The position numbers and the translations under genes are program-made. DNA of 64,000 bases. Origin: an uncultured Bacteroides sp. (lineage in GTDB: Bacteria; Bacteroidota; Bacteroidia; Cytophagales; Cyclobacteriaceae). Each line of letters begins with the position of its first letter. Positions within the stretch are counted from its first letter, which is position 1. The notes under the pieces are model-generated. The model saw only the letters and a list, made by a program, of their open reading frames with translations. It was not told the DNA's origin and ran no database searches. Shown here one piece after another: positions 7,536-15,964 of this stretch. The stretch is from positions 62,001 through 126,000 of the forward strand of contig CABHOV010000072.1 in the NCBI GenBank assembly GCA_902168185.1, in the 5' to 3' direction.

Positions 7536-9416
7536 TTACCTGCCACTTCCTCTCATCAGTGAAAAAACCAGTTGGGCTGCACTTACAACTTCTGACGGGC
7601 ATGTTGTGGGTGTATAGGCATCCGGTACGGTTTCATCATATGGTTCCTGACGGGTAGTATCAAGCTGGAATACGATAGCCGCTCTTCGTAAAAGCGGGTA
7701 TATAACATCAGCTTGTTGTGCCGGGGTCATCCGTTGTAAACGCTGCGCCATCGCTTCGTCACGGTGAACAGACTCTGCGTCCTGAGTCATGAATTCACCC
7801 GTAGCGTGCGTTGCCAATGGATCGCCCTCAACGGTATCACTGGGAAGTGAGTATAATTCTCCATTACCCAGTGGCACAACGGAAAGTGCAGTTCCGGAAG
7901 CACATGTACCGGTAGTCGCGAGCGAAGTACATATTTCTTGTAGTCTTTGCAAGGCTGCATTGGCCCGTGCTTCTGCCAATGCTGTATTTCCCATGAAGGT
8001 GCTTCCTCTTCGTCTGGCGAGTGGCCCTTCCGGAGAAGTAAATCCTTGTATTTCTGTTACACGGTAACCGCTTCCCAATAGCTGTTGTATAGCAACGAGG
8101 TTCGCCCTGCTTTGTGCAAGGTTAATGGTGTCTGTTGCGTAATTAAAGTATATATACTTTGTGAGTATATCCGTTGAGGGTACGGTACGGGTTCGCGGCA
8201 CAGTGTGTTCAGGAACCAGTTGTTCGCATACGTACCGGGTTGTGATCCGCTGCGTTACGGAAGTACAATTGAACCTGTCCTGCCTGCGGCCTATAGTCCC
8301 TCCTATATGTATCCCGCCACTTATACCCGATCCAGTTCCGCCTTGTACATCTACCCCGACATCAACAGGTCCTAGCTCAAGATCCAGACTACCACGACCA
8401 CCGCTGACGCTTTGGGAGCTAAGTGTAATTTCTCCCCGGGCAGTTAAGCGAAATGTGCCTGACTGTGCAATGACAACTTCCAGAAAAGGTGTTGCCTCGG
8501 CTCCCTGTAGTATTCCGGAGATCTCAGATGCGGGGGCTCCGCGTGTAATCGCCTCCAGTACTTGTTGCGCTACCTGGCGCGCTGCCTCTGGTATATTCGC
8601 GCCAAGCTGTACGTCACCTCGTAAATTATCTCTGCACCACGATAGTGTTACTGAAACGGTCTCTTCATTCGCATCCGCGCTCACGCGTGGACGCGGTATA
8701 GTTCTGCGTATAGTCGTATTGATAACGCGTGTTACCCGGTAGGTTACACCTTCATGATTCACCTCTGCTGTGTTTGGACCGGTTACACGTGCGGAAGTTC
8801 GTTGTACAAGTTTTCCTGATCCTCCTTGTTGGAGGGTATGCGTAAGCTCATGTGCCAGCAGATATCTCCCGGAAGAAGACTCCGGTGTATATTTTCCGGA
8901 ATTAAAATATATATCATTTCCTACCGTGAATGCCTGCGCCTGGAGATCGGAAGATAGTTGTGCTGCATAATCTCCGGTGTGAATACGAACGCCTGAAAAG
9001 TCGGCACCGAAACGACTCTCCATAAAACTTTTGGTAGTCGTATCAAGTGTATTTCCACTCCCACGGGTTGACCCAATTTTAGCACTGACAGAATCCGATG
9101 CAACGGTGTTATTCCCCGACATTTCCTTTTTCTGTATAAAGGAAGCGAGCGGTTTCCGTTGTGCCGTTTCCTCGTCCTCGCACTGGGAACATTTACGCTG
9201 TATAAAACTACTCTCTGGCATGCGCATTACTTTGTCAGCTATAGCATCCGCTTCAGTCTCCAACGGGTCGTCCACTGCACCAACAGATAATTTACACTGA
9301 ATGGGCAACGGTGAGAAATATAGCGGCTCCGAAGTATCCTGCAACGAACTCTGTGGTACTATAGCCGAAGCCGGGGAAGTGTTTGTTGGTGATGATTGCG
9401 TAGCGCGCTCCTGCAT
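7536..9416 (-). CDS. DUF4157 cargo-type protein with OmpA-like C-terminus
   Basis: A 626-residue protein in the eCIS cargo block. Residues 39-69 resemble the DUF4157 lead-in (CKL.VGAV.DP.E..AD, VMRMPE), followed by a Cys pair (KCSQC) and the leader KPLASFIQ at 89-96. The DUF4157 core follows, with HELTH at 189-193. Then come a Gly-rich beta region and, near residues 420-500, a segment like an OmpA-C peptidoglycan-binding domain (IYFNYATD, TSPEG, then an Arg/Ala helix). The start MQER at 9416 was preferred over 9449 because sister genes begin MHEH/MHEQ; the longer start remains possible. DUF4157 proteins are known eCIS-linked putative effectors. What this one does to a target is unknown. Confidence 0.8.
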   Translation of the reverse strand: MQERATQSSPTNTSPASAIVPQSSLQDTSEPLYFSPLPIQCKLSVGAVDDPLETEADAIADKVMRMPESSFIQRKCSQCEDEETAQRKPLASFIQKKEMSGNNTVASDSVSAKIGSTRGSGNTLDTTTKSFMESRFGADFSGVRIHTGDYAAQLSSDLQAQAFTVGNDIYFNSGKYTPESSSGRYLLAHELTHTLQQGGSGKLVQRTSARVTGPNTAEVNHEGVTYRVTRVINTTIRRTIPRPRVSADANEETVSVTLSWCRDNLRGDVQLGANIPEAARQVAQQVLEAITRGAPASEISGILQGAEATPFLEVVIAQSGTFRLTARGEITLSSQSVSGGRGSLDLELGPVDVGVDVQGGTGSGISGGIHIGGTIGRRQDRFNCTSVTQRITTRYVCEQLVPEHTVPRTRTVPSTDILTKYIYFNYATDTINLAQSRANLVAIQQLLGSGYRVTEIQGFTSPEGPLARRRGSTFMGNTALAEARANAALQRLQEICTSLATTGTCASGTALSVVPLGNGELYSLPSDTVEGDPLATHATGEFMTQDAESVHRDEAMAQRLQRMTPAQQADVIYPLLRRAAIVFQLDTTRQEPYDETVPDAYTPTTCPSEVVSAAQLVFSLMRGSGR

Positions 9417-9460
9417 ACTATCTCTTTTAGAATCTATATTATACTTCAAACATTATACGC

Positions 9461-10666
9461 TTAAGCCATTCCTGTGTCTCCGCTTGGAATCGGAAAATCT
9501 CCGACCGGTGGCCGTACACGCGCAGGCATTGTCGGCCGCATGCGTGTACGCCACGTTGTTATATTTGACTGAATGAAATTATACCTTGCCGGTGAACGCT
9601 GCTGGAGTACAGAAGGGTTAGCAACGAATGCTGCTATAGATTCCGCAAAGTCTTCACTCGGGCCTCCATCTACGGCATATCTGGACATAGGCTGCTCGCT
9701 TAGCGTAGGATCAAACCAACGCGATGTCGTGATGATGTGCTGCGGAGGCAATTGTGTTTGATTGGCTATAGCAGCGCGTACGGTTGGCTGCCCTATATCA
9801 TATAGCACCTCCGGATTTCCAATCCACCCGACAACCGCCTTGAATTGTACAAACGTCTGATTGTTCTGCGAAGCCATAGCAGCTTCCGCAACACCATGTC
9901 CTAATTCATGCATGATGGTACTCGCTATATCTCTGCCTCGATCCCGTGATGCAGTCGGAGCTCCCTGCTGTGTATTTATACCAATTGCCGGGTTTGTGGA
10001 TCCACTGAATGCTTCAAATATAGTCAGGTTGCCAGCACCAAAAGATGCACCTATAGTTGTATCCGGAATGCCCGCCCCGGTTGCATCAGGCTCGTATGCT
10101 ACTTTAAAGAAAGTTATATTCGTGATGGTAGGTACTGCCCCCATTACGCTGGCCATGTTTTCAATTCCATCGATGATACTGGTATAGTCTCCTGACGCGC
10201 TTCCGGGATCCCACGACTGCCACCCGGTAATCGTTACAGGTGGTAAACCTCTTCGCGTGCTACGTTGCTCCTGCTCTTGTTGCGTACCGGTATGAATATC
10301 GATAACACCAAAGTTTTGCATGACATACGCATCGAATTCTTTCCTGGTAATGTTACCCGTGGGCCTGAACCGCGCTTTTTGATTGGCAGAAAATAAACTT
10401 CCGGGAGCTGTTGCCGGAGCTGCTTGTCGTTGAATCGATGGTGTATTATTTCGTTGTTGAATGAATGACGCGAATGGCTTTAGACAAATTGTTCCTCCAT
10501 CGGCACTATAATTTTTACGCAGCATAGAGCCCACCACCGGAACATACGGAATCTTATCTACCTCTAAGCTACTGCCTATATCTCCAACGTGTAATGCGTT
10601 GTGCGAGCATACCTGTGATGAAGGTGCCACGCTGGCAGGTTGTGGTATAGTAGTTTGCTCATGCAT
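9461..10666 (-). CDS. cargo-type zinc metalloprotease carrying the eCIS leader
   Basis: A 401-residue protein without the DUF4157 core. It keeps only the leader KPFASFIQ at residues 63-70, followed by its own catalytic region: HELGH at 253-257 and a downstream acidic segment SEDFAES (337-343) that could supply the third zinc ligand. This is a gluzincin-like arrangement, but the family was not recognised. The start MHEQ (10666) is preferred to the upstream codon at 10714 because sister genes begin MHEH/MQER. It lies between two DUF4157 genes. It is probably a delivered protease; target unknown. Confidence 0.7.
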   Translation of the reverse strand: MHEQTTIPQPASVAPSSQVCSHNALHVGDIGSSLEVDKIPYVPVVGSMLRKNYSADGGTICLKPFASFIQQRNNTPSIQRQAAPATAPGSLFSANQKARFRPTGNITRKEFDAYVMQNFGVIDIHTGTQQEQEQRSTRRGLPPVTITGWQSWDPGSASGDYTSIIDGIENMASVMGAVPTITNITFFKVAYEPDATGAGIPDTTIGASFGAGNLTIFEAFSGSTNPAIGINTQQGAPTASRDRGRDIASTIMHELGHGVAEAAMASQNNQTFVQFKAVVGWIGNPEVLYDIGQPTVRAAIANQTQLPPQHIITTSRWFDPTLSEQPMSRYAVDGGPSEDFAESIAAFVANPSVLQQRSPARYNFIQSNITTWRTRMRPTMPARVRPPVGDFPIPSGDTGMA

Positions 10667-10704
10667 CAATTTACAGTATAGTATATATGGAACATAATAT
10701 ATAG

Positions 10705-12225
10705 TTAAGGGCAAGCCGGTGGAGTATTTTGCTCTACCTGATTTGGCCCCAAAAATATTTCACGTATAGCGTCAACATGTGCCTGCACAACAACCCTCCT
10801 TGCATCCTGTTGTGCTTGTGTTTGCATGTCCTGTATGCGTTGCCCGCGTGGCATCTCTATAGTAATGATGCGCATAGCCTGACGGTTGCGTGACGGATTC
10901 GATGCATCACAGACTGCAGTACTTCCCCAGCCACCGAGACTGACACCTTCGCCCCGATGATCGGCCGTCGGTTCACCTCTGCTCCTGCGTTGACGCTGTC
11001 CAGGTTGTGCAATCGCGGGGTCAAGTGCATACGTAGTATTCTCAGGAGATGTACCCAAACGATTACCGCTTACAGCTGCACCACGGCTTTGTGCCAGGCG
11101 TGCCATTTCCAGTGCTAACGCTCTGTCGGAAGTATATCCCAAGGCAATTTGATTTTGATCTGTTCTCGGATCAGCAAAAATTCCAGCAGCACTATCACTA
11201 TGCATAGCATGTACACTTACAATTCTGCTGGGCCTGATGCTATTGATAAGATTCAGCAACATTATATTTTCACGTTCTATAGGCCTGGCTCTGCTATCCA
11301 GTGAAGTAGCCGGATCAAACGATCTTCCGAATTCCGGCATCTGCCGATTCGGATCTACACCGCGGGCACCGGTATATCTCCCTACATTTGTATCTGCCCG
11401 GATCGCTGCAGGATCGCTCTCCCGTATAGCTGCGTTATCCGGAAACAAACGCGGTACAATAGTAACAGTATAGTAAGGTCGCGGTCCGGTTCGCAATTGA
11501 TTAAGCAATGTCTCAACAACTTCAATTCCCGATAACTCAGAGCCATGTACCCCTCCCAACACCAATGCCTGGTTACTGGTTGTTCCTGTAAACTGAAATG
11601 CATCTATACTCCTGTTGCCAGCAGAATCTCCAAGATGAATGGGTGCAGGTCCACTTCTGGGTAACGCTTCGGCATGTGTAGAATATTGCCTGTCGGTATG
11701 CTCGGTAATTATTCGCTGGACAGATGTATGGTGTGTTTTTTGTTGAAGCGTATGTGTTAACTCGTGCGCCAGTAACCGTTTACCCGCTAAAGACTCCGGT
11801 GTATATTTACCGGAATTAAAGTATATATCATTCCCAACGGTAAAAGCTTGCGCGTTCAGCGCCTCAGATAATTGGGAGGCCTCTTTACCCGCATGAATAT
11901 GTACCTTAGAAAAATCCGCGCCAAAACGACTCTCCATAAAACTTTTGGTCGGTATGTCTAGCGGATTACCAGTACCTCGCGTTGATGTTATTCTATTACT
12001 GACGGAATCTGGAATAACATCAGTGCCACCAGACATTTCTTTCTTCTGAATAAATGAAGTAAGTGGCTTTGGTTGGGCATTTTTGTCTTCGTAATAAAGA
12101 CGTTTCCGTTGCACAAAATTGTTCGCAACCATATCAATAGCCTTACCAGGCATTGTGATCGCTTTAACACCAATCGCGGAGGAAGCTGGTTGCGTTTTTT
12201 GTGTGGACGTTAAATGCTCATGCAT
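10705..12225 (-). CDS. DUF4157 protein fused to M14-type zinc carboxypeptidase domain
   Basis: A 506-residue protein. The leader KPLTSFIQ is at 53-60 and the DUF4157 core at about 85-162, with HELTH at 154-158. The second half reads as an M14/succinylglutamate desuccinylase-like zinc hydrolase: HGSE (His227, Glu230) as the HxxE zinc pair, DPNR (291-294) as the substrate-binding Arg motif, His339 as the third ligand, and Glu457 in TIEMP as the catalytic acid. In bacteria this fold includes murein tripeptide amidases and carboxypeptidases, so peptidoglycan peptides are one candidate substrate and protein C-termini another. It is a strong candidate eCIS effector. Confidence 0.8.
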   Translation of the reverse strand: MHEHLTSTQKTQPASSAIGVKAITMPGKAIDMVANNFVQRKRLYYEDKNAQPKPLTSFIQKKEMSGGTDVIPDSVSNRITSTRGTGNPLDIPTKSFMESRFGADFSKVHIHAGKEASQLSEALNAQAFTVGNDIYFNSGKYTPESLAGKRLLAHELTHTLQQKTHHTSVQRIITEHTDRQYSTHAEALPRSGPAPIHLGDSAGNRSIDAFQFTGTTSNQALVLGGVHGSELSGIEVVETLLNQLRTGPRPYYTVTIVPRLFPDNAAIRESDPAAIRADTNVGRYTGARGVDPNRQMPEFGRSFDPATSLDSRARPIERENIMLLNLINSIRPSRIVSVHAMHSDSAAGIFADPRTDQNQIALGYTSDRALALEMARLAQSRGAAVSGNRLGTSPENTTYALDPAIAQPGQRQRRSRGEPTADHRGEGVSLGGWGSTAVCDASNPSRNRQAMRIITIEMPRGQRIQDMQTQAQQDARRVVVQAHVDAIREIFLGPNQVEQNTPPACP

Positions 12226-12314
12226 TAATAATATACTATTGATGTACTATTAAATTTATTTTATTTTACTAGCAACCGAGACTCAAAAAGGTGAGTAGCA
12301 TATTATTCACCTGA

Positions 12315-12902
12315 CTAATTCCTGCCCCATTCCTTATTAAGGTTTTGCTTTAATCTTTCAATTTCTTCATCTCTACTTTCCGGTTCTTTGTATACTGTAT
12401 AAGGTATATTTAATACTGTTGCCAAGAAAAAGGCAGCTAAATCCTTTATGCGATATTTATAGGCATTTCCTTGCGTAGCATCCCTACTTCCTTCATAATA
12501 CACCCTGCCTGTATTTTGTAATAGAGAACTGAAGTCCTTCACAATGGCTTGTCCTAATGCCACTACATGTTGTCCCGTTCCTCCATTAAGGAAGCCAGGG
12601 AGCCCCCAAATGTTTGCATTCACACTTCCGCCTTGTCCCAGAATAGAAGCATATAATTGAGAAAGTTCATTTTTTAAATTGTCAGGAGGAAATTTTTTTT
12701 CTTTTAGAAATAAGATTTCTGAACTTAAAAAACGTGCTTCTTCCGGAGCGTCATGATCCGTGATCACTTCATAAAGCTTATCACGATTTCCTGGATAACT
12801 CCATATTTCATTTAGCAAGGTTTCATCCATTCTGAGAAAGAGTTCTATAAATCCATGTCGAAGTAAAGTTGATACTATATCCTCATTTCTATAGGCTTCC
12901 AT
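12315..12902 (-). CDS. unrecognised 195-residue protein in the cargo block
   Basis: Not recognised. It is a soluble-looking protein with no signal peptide, a helical N-terminal half, a Gly-rich loop (GLPGFLNGGTGQH) in the middle and a charged C-terminus. It lacks the leader and the DUF4157 core of its neighbours. Local base composition looks more A/T-rich than adjacent genes. Placed between two cargo genes, and 24 bp after the DUF4157/SH3 gene, it could be an immunity protein, a loading chaperone or an effector; none of these is supported by a motif. Confidence 0.6.
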   Translation of the reverse strand: MEAYRNEDIVSTLLRHGFIELFLRMDETLLNEIWSYPGNRDKLYEVITDHDAPEEARFLSSEILFLKEKKFPPDNLKNELSQLYASILGQGGSVNANIWGLPGFLNGGTGQHVVALGQAIVKDFSSLLQNTGRVYYEGSRDATQGNAYKYRIKDLAAFFLATVLNIPYTVYKEPESRDEEIERLKQNLNKEWGRN

Positions 12903-12926
12903 ATTTCATGCTTTATAGGCTTAATG

Positions 12927-14429
12927 TCATGCTCTTTCATCCGTTAATTGACTACTTGGAATCCACCCGTCACGACCAACATGTGGACCATCCACTACAC
13001 GGATAAATACCATACCCGCCAATGCAGGATCTGGTGAAGCGCTACGCATGATATGAACACGGGTACCGGTTGGTAATAAACGTGCCGGAAGATTTCCCGG
13101 AAGGTGTTGATTAAGATTTATATTATTAACATTTGTAATCTTCACGTCTACAGCCCGTAAGGGTATATTTGCTGTACCTGCTGAAGTACTTCCTGAATTC
13201 CATATTTCAGTAGACTTTATAAACGTAGATGTCGGGACACCACGTGAGGCAATTTGAAATGGTATTTTTGTTAAGGCTCCTGCTGCATCGGTTCTCCACC
13301 CCCATCTTACGGACCCATAATACATACCAGTTTGTACTCCTTCAAATGCAAATGCCGTAGTTTCAAAAATTTGACCTGAATTTACATTAGCATCATTTAG
13401 CCCCGTTTCGTCATGTAGTTTGGCATCGTGTTGTTGTAAGGCACCGCTACTATCAGTAAATCTAAATCCATGTTCTCCCCACGTAGCATTTGGTGGCAAA
13501 GAATTTAACTGCGTTCCTGTAGATCCTTCAACAGCATACAATGGATTATTATTTGTTGCAGACTGATCAATATGAAATCCTTCATCAGTCTCTCCGGTTG
13601 TCGCATTTGTAGTAATAGCAGAAGCAGCTCCAATCGAACGACCTCTCACAGTAGCATCATTATTGATTTGATAGGGCCGACCATTCTTCACAGAATTTAC
13701 AATCTGTACAAGACCAATTTTAGTTGCATTAACATTGCCTTGGGGTTTAAATTTCATATCCATAGCAACAGAATGCTGTGCTCCGCTTACACTGGTTGTA
13801 TAATTTTCATCTTCCCACTCGCCACCATTAGTCTGCAACGTGGCGCGCTGAATAATCTTTGGTCGCATTGCATTTATTGTACCATTTTGTTGAATTGTAT
13901 GCGTCAGTTCATGCGCCAACAAATGCTTTCCATTTGATGACTCCGGAGTATATTTCCCCGAATTAAAGTATATATCACTACCAACAGTAAAGGCCTGTGC
14001 ATTTAATTCAGACGAAAGAGTAACTGCATCGTTATTCGTATGAATACGTACCCCCGAGAAGTCTGTACCAAAACGACTTTCCATAAAGCTCTTGGTCGTT
14101 GATGGTAGCGGACTACCACCTCCTTTTGTCGATTGTATTTTACTGGAGACAGCATCGGAGGCAACGGTATTGCTACTGTCGTTTTTTATTTCCTGTTTCT
14201 GTATAAAAGAAGCTAGGGGTTTTCGTTGTGCGTGCTCTTCCTCTTCACACTCCGTGCACTTGCGTTGAATCAGTGCATTCTCTGGCATGCGCATCACCTG
14301 GTCAGCAACGGCATCGGCCTGTGCCTCCATCGGATCATTAACAGCACCTACTGTCAGCTTGCATTGAACGCTTGCTGCTGCTGACTCCATTCCTATCTTC
14401 TCCGTATTTTTTGACGGCTGCATATTCAT
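12927..14429 (-). CDS. DUF4157 cargo-type protein with SH3-like C-terminus
   Basis: A 500-residue protein. The lead-in (CKLTVGAV, VMRMPE) is at 23-50, the Cys pair KCTEC at 57-61, the leader KPLASFIQ at 70-77 and HELTH at 173-177. The C-terminal part is Asn/Gly/Thr-rich and ends in a segment that looks like a small SH3 domain (LPTGTRVHIMR, then GRDGWIPSSQL). The start MNMQ was chosen over the upstream ATG at 14450, which would overlap the ATPase gene; it leaves a 17-bp gap. It is the first cargo gene after the structural operon. The middle region has no recognised fold. Confidence 0.78.
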   Translation of the reverse strand: MNMQPSKNTEKIGMESAAASVQCKLTVGAVNDPMEAQADAVADQVMRMPENALIQRKCTECEEEEHAQRKPLASFIQKQEIKNDSSNTVASDAVSSKIQSTKGGGSPLPSTTKSFMESRFGTDFSGVRIHTNNDAVTLSSELNAQAFTVGSDIYFNSGKYTPESSNGKHLLAHELTHTIQQNGTINAMRPKIIQRATLQTNGGEWEDENYTTSVSGAQHSVAMDMKFKPQGNVNATKIGLVQIVNSVKNGRPYQINNDATVRGRSIGAASAITTNATTGETDEGFHIDQSATNNNPLYAVEGSTGTQLNSLPPNATWGEHGFRFTDSSGALQQHDAKLHDETGLNDANVNSGQIFETTAFAFEGVQTGMYYGSVRWGWRTDAAGALTKIPFQIASRGVPTSTFIKSTEIWNSGSTSAGTANIPLRAVDVKITNVNNINLNQHLPGNLPARLLPTGTRVHIMRSASPDPALAGMVFIRVVDGPHVGRDGWIPSSQLTDERA

Positions 14430-14446
14430 ATATAGTATATTTATAA

Positions 14447-15964
14447 TCACATCGTCTTACCTTCTTTCTTAAACTCTTTGCGGATACCTTGTAGCAAATC
14501 ATCGATCGTGATGACCTTATCATTACGATTCAACGCCAGCAACGAAGCATACTGTACTATATTCATGATCGATCCTCCAGAGAGTTCATACTGCTGGGCT
14601 ATACGTTCCATATCACTGCTGGGGGGAGGCTGACATGCCGAACTGAAAGCACTGTTCCAAAGACGAAGTCGTTCACGGGGTTGTGGTTTCTGGAAGTGTA
14701 TAATGGATTGCAATCGTCTCGTGAAAGCTTCATCAACGTTGTTCCTCATATTGGAAGCGAGTACTACAAGTCCCGGATAATCCTCGAGTCTTTGTAGCAA
14801 GTATGCTATTTCCTGGTTAGCATATTTATCATGAGCATCTGATATACCTGTGCGTTTTCCAAAGAGCGCATCGGCCTCATCAAAAAATAAAATCCAGTTT
14901 TTATTTTCCGCTTTGCGGAATACCTTTTCCAGGTTCTTTTCCGTCTCCCCTATAAATTTAGAAATGACCATCGACAGGTCAACGCGGTATACATCGAGGT
15001 TATAGAGTTTACCCAGCAGCGCTGCCGTAAGTGTTTTACCGGTTCCGGGAGGTCCATGAAATAGAGCTTTGTAACCTGGCTTGAGTTTTTTATCCATTCC
15101 CCATTCTTCATATAGCGTACGACCGTGCTTGAGCCATACCCGAAGCTCGTCAAGTTGTTGTGCAGTAAATTCGTCTACCACCAGGTCACTCCACTCCATT
15201 TTGGTAGCCAGGCGTTTTGCAGGAAACTCCGTGCTGAAGGTTGGCTTGCGTACATTTCCTGTTGTAAAGAAATCAACATACTCTTCTGTTATCAGAATAG
15301 AACTGCTATAGAATGGTTCGCTGGCTTGCCCTTGTTCAAGACTGATAATGTTATGAGCCGCGAAGATGTGATCCGGTTCAAATAATTTATATACTCGAAA
15401 GCGGTAACTAAGATCATTGCCTGCCAGTAAAAAAAGTGCTGTTTCGATGGTGGGTATAAATCCGCTATGCCGGCTTCCTTTCACGCCACCGAATTCGGTA
15501 TAGCCTCTTCCCAATGCTTTATTGACAGAGAAAAATACATCCAGTAAGTGAGGTTGTACATGTGGGATTATCGACAGGATCAATACCAATCGTTCGTCCG
15601 CATTAAGTTTATAATAGTTGACGAACTCTGCATATATAGAGGTATCGTTGGCTAGGTCCGGTATAGATATAGTATCTGGGATAGTGGAAGGATCTTTAGC
15701 GGACTGTGTGGAAGCGCCTTTGGGCGTACCTCTGTTCAATATCTTATTGATCCAGCTGTGCTCTTCCTCCTGCTGAATTTCAAATTTCTCCCTCGGAAAG
15801 TAATCTTGCAGCCGTTCATTTACAACGCGCGCGAACCATGCGATCTCGCGTGCAAGCGTCTCTGCATTGCGGTCCAGTGGAGCGGCTGTCATTGCGGATT
15901 CTGACAGGATTATTTCTTGTCCCATACTTTCATTTTTACCATTCAACATAAATTGGATAGTCAT
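14447..15964 (-). CDS. eCIS AAA+ ATPase (Afp15/Pvc15-like)
   Basis: A 505-residue AAA+ ATPase. Walker A GPPGTGKT lies near residue 304, Walker B ILFFDEAD near 361, and sensor/Arg-finger segments follow (LASNMRNN, then FTRRL). The N-terminal half matches the helical and wing part seen in Afp15/Pvc15 proteins. These ATPases are needed for assembly or cargo loading of the injection particle. The gene overlaps the tape-measure-family gene by 29 bp. Alternative starts at Met6, Met14 or Met25 would remove part of the overlap. Confidence 0.92.
   Translation of the reverse strand: MTIQFMLNGKNESMGQEIILSESAMTAAPLDRNAETLAREIAWFARVVNERLQDYFPREKFEIQQEEEHSWINKILNRGTPKGASTQSAKDPSTIPDTISIPDLANDTSIYAEFVNYYKLNADERLVLILSIIPHVQPHLLDVFFSVNKALGRGYTEFGGVKGSRHSGFIPTIETALFLLAGNDLSYRFRVYKLFEPDHIFAAHNIISLEQGQASEPFYSSSILITEEYVDFFTTGNVRKPTFSTEFPAKRLATKMEWSDLVVDEFTAQQLDELRVWLKHGRTLYEEWGMDKKLKPGYKALFHGPPGTGKTLTAALLGKLYNLDVYRVDLSMVISKFIGETEKNLEKVFRKAENKNWILFFDEADALFGKRTGISDAHDKYANQEIAYLLQRLEDYPGLVVLASNMRNNVDEAFTRRLQSIIHFQKPQPRERLRLWNSAFSSACQPPPSSDMERIAQQYELSGGSIMNIVQYASLLALNRNDKVITIDDLLQGIRKEFKKEGKTM

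Noticed and set aside
8161-8742. 193-codon plus-strand ORF
   Set aside because: It is the opposite strand of the first DUF4157 gene, with a Pro/Ser/Arg-rich shadow composition.
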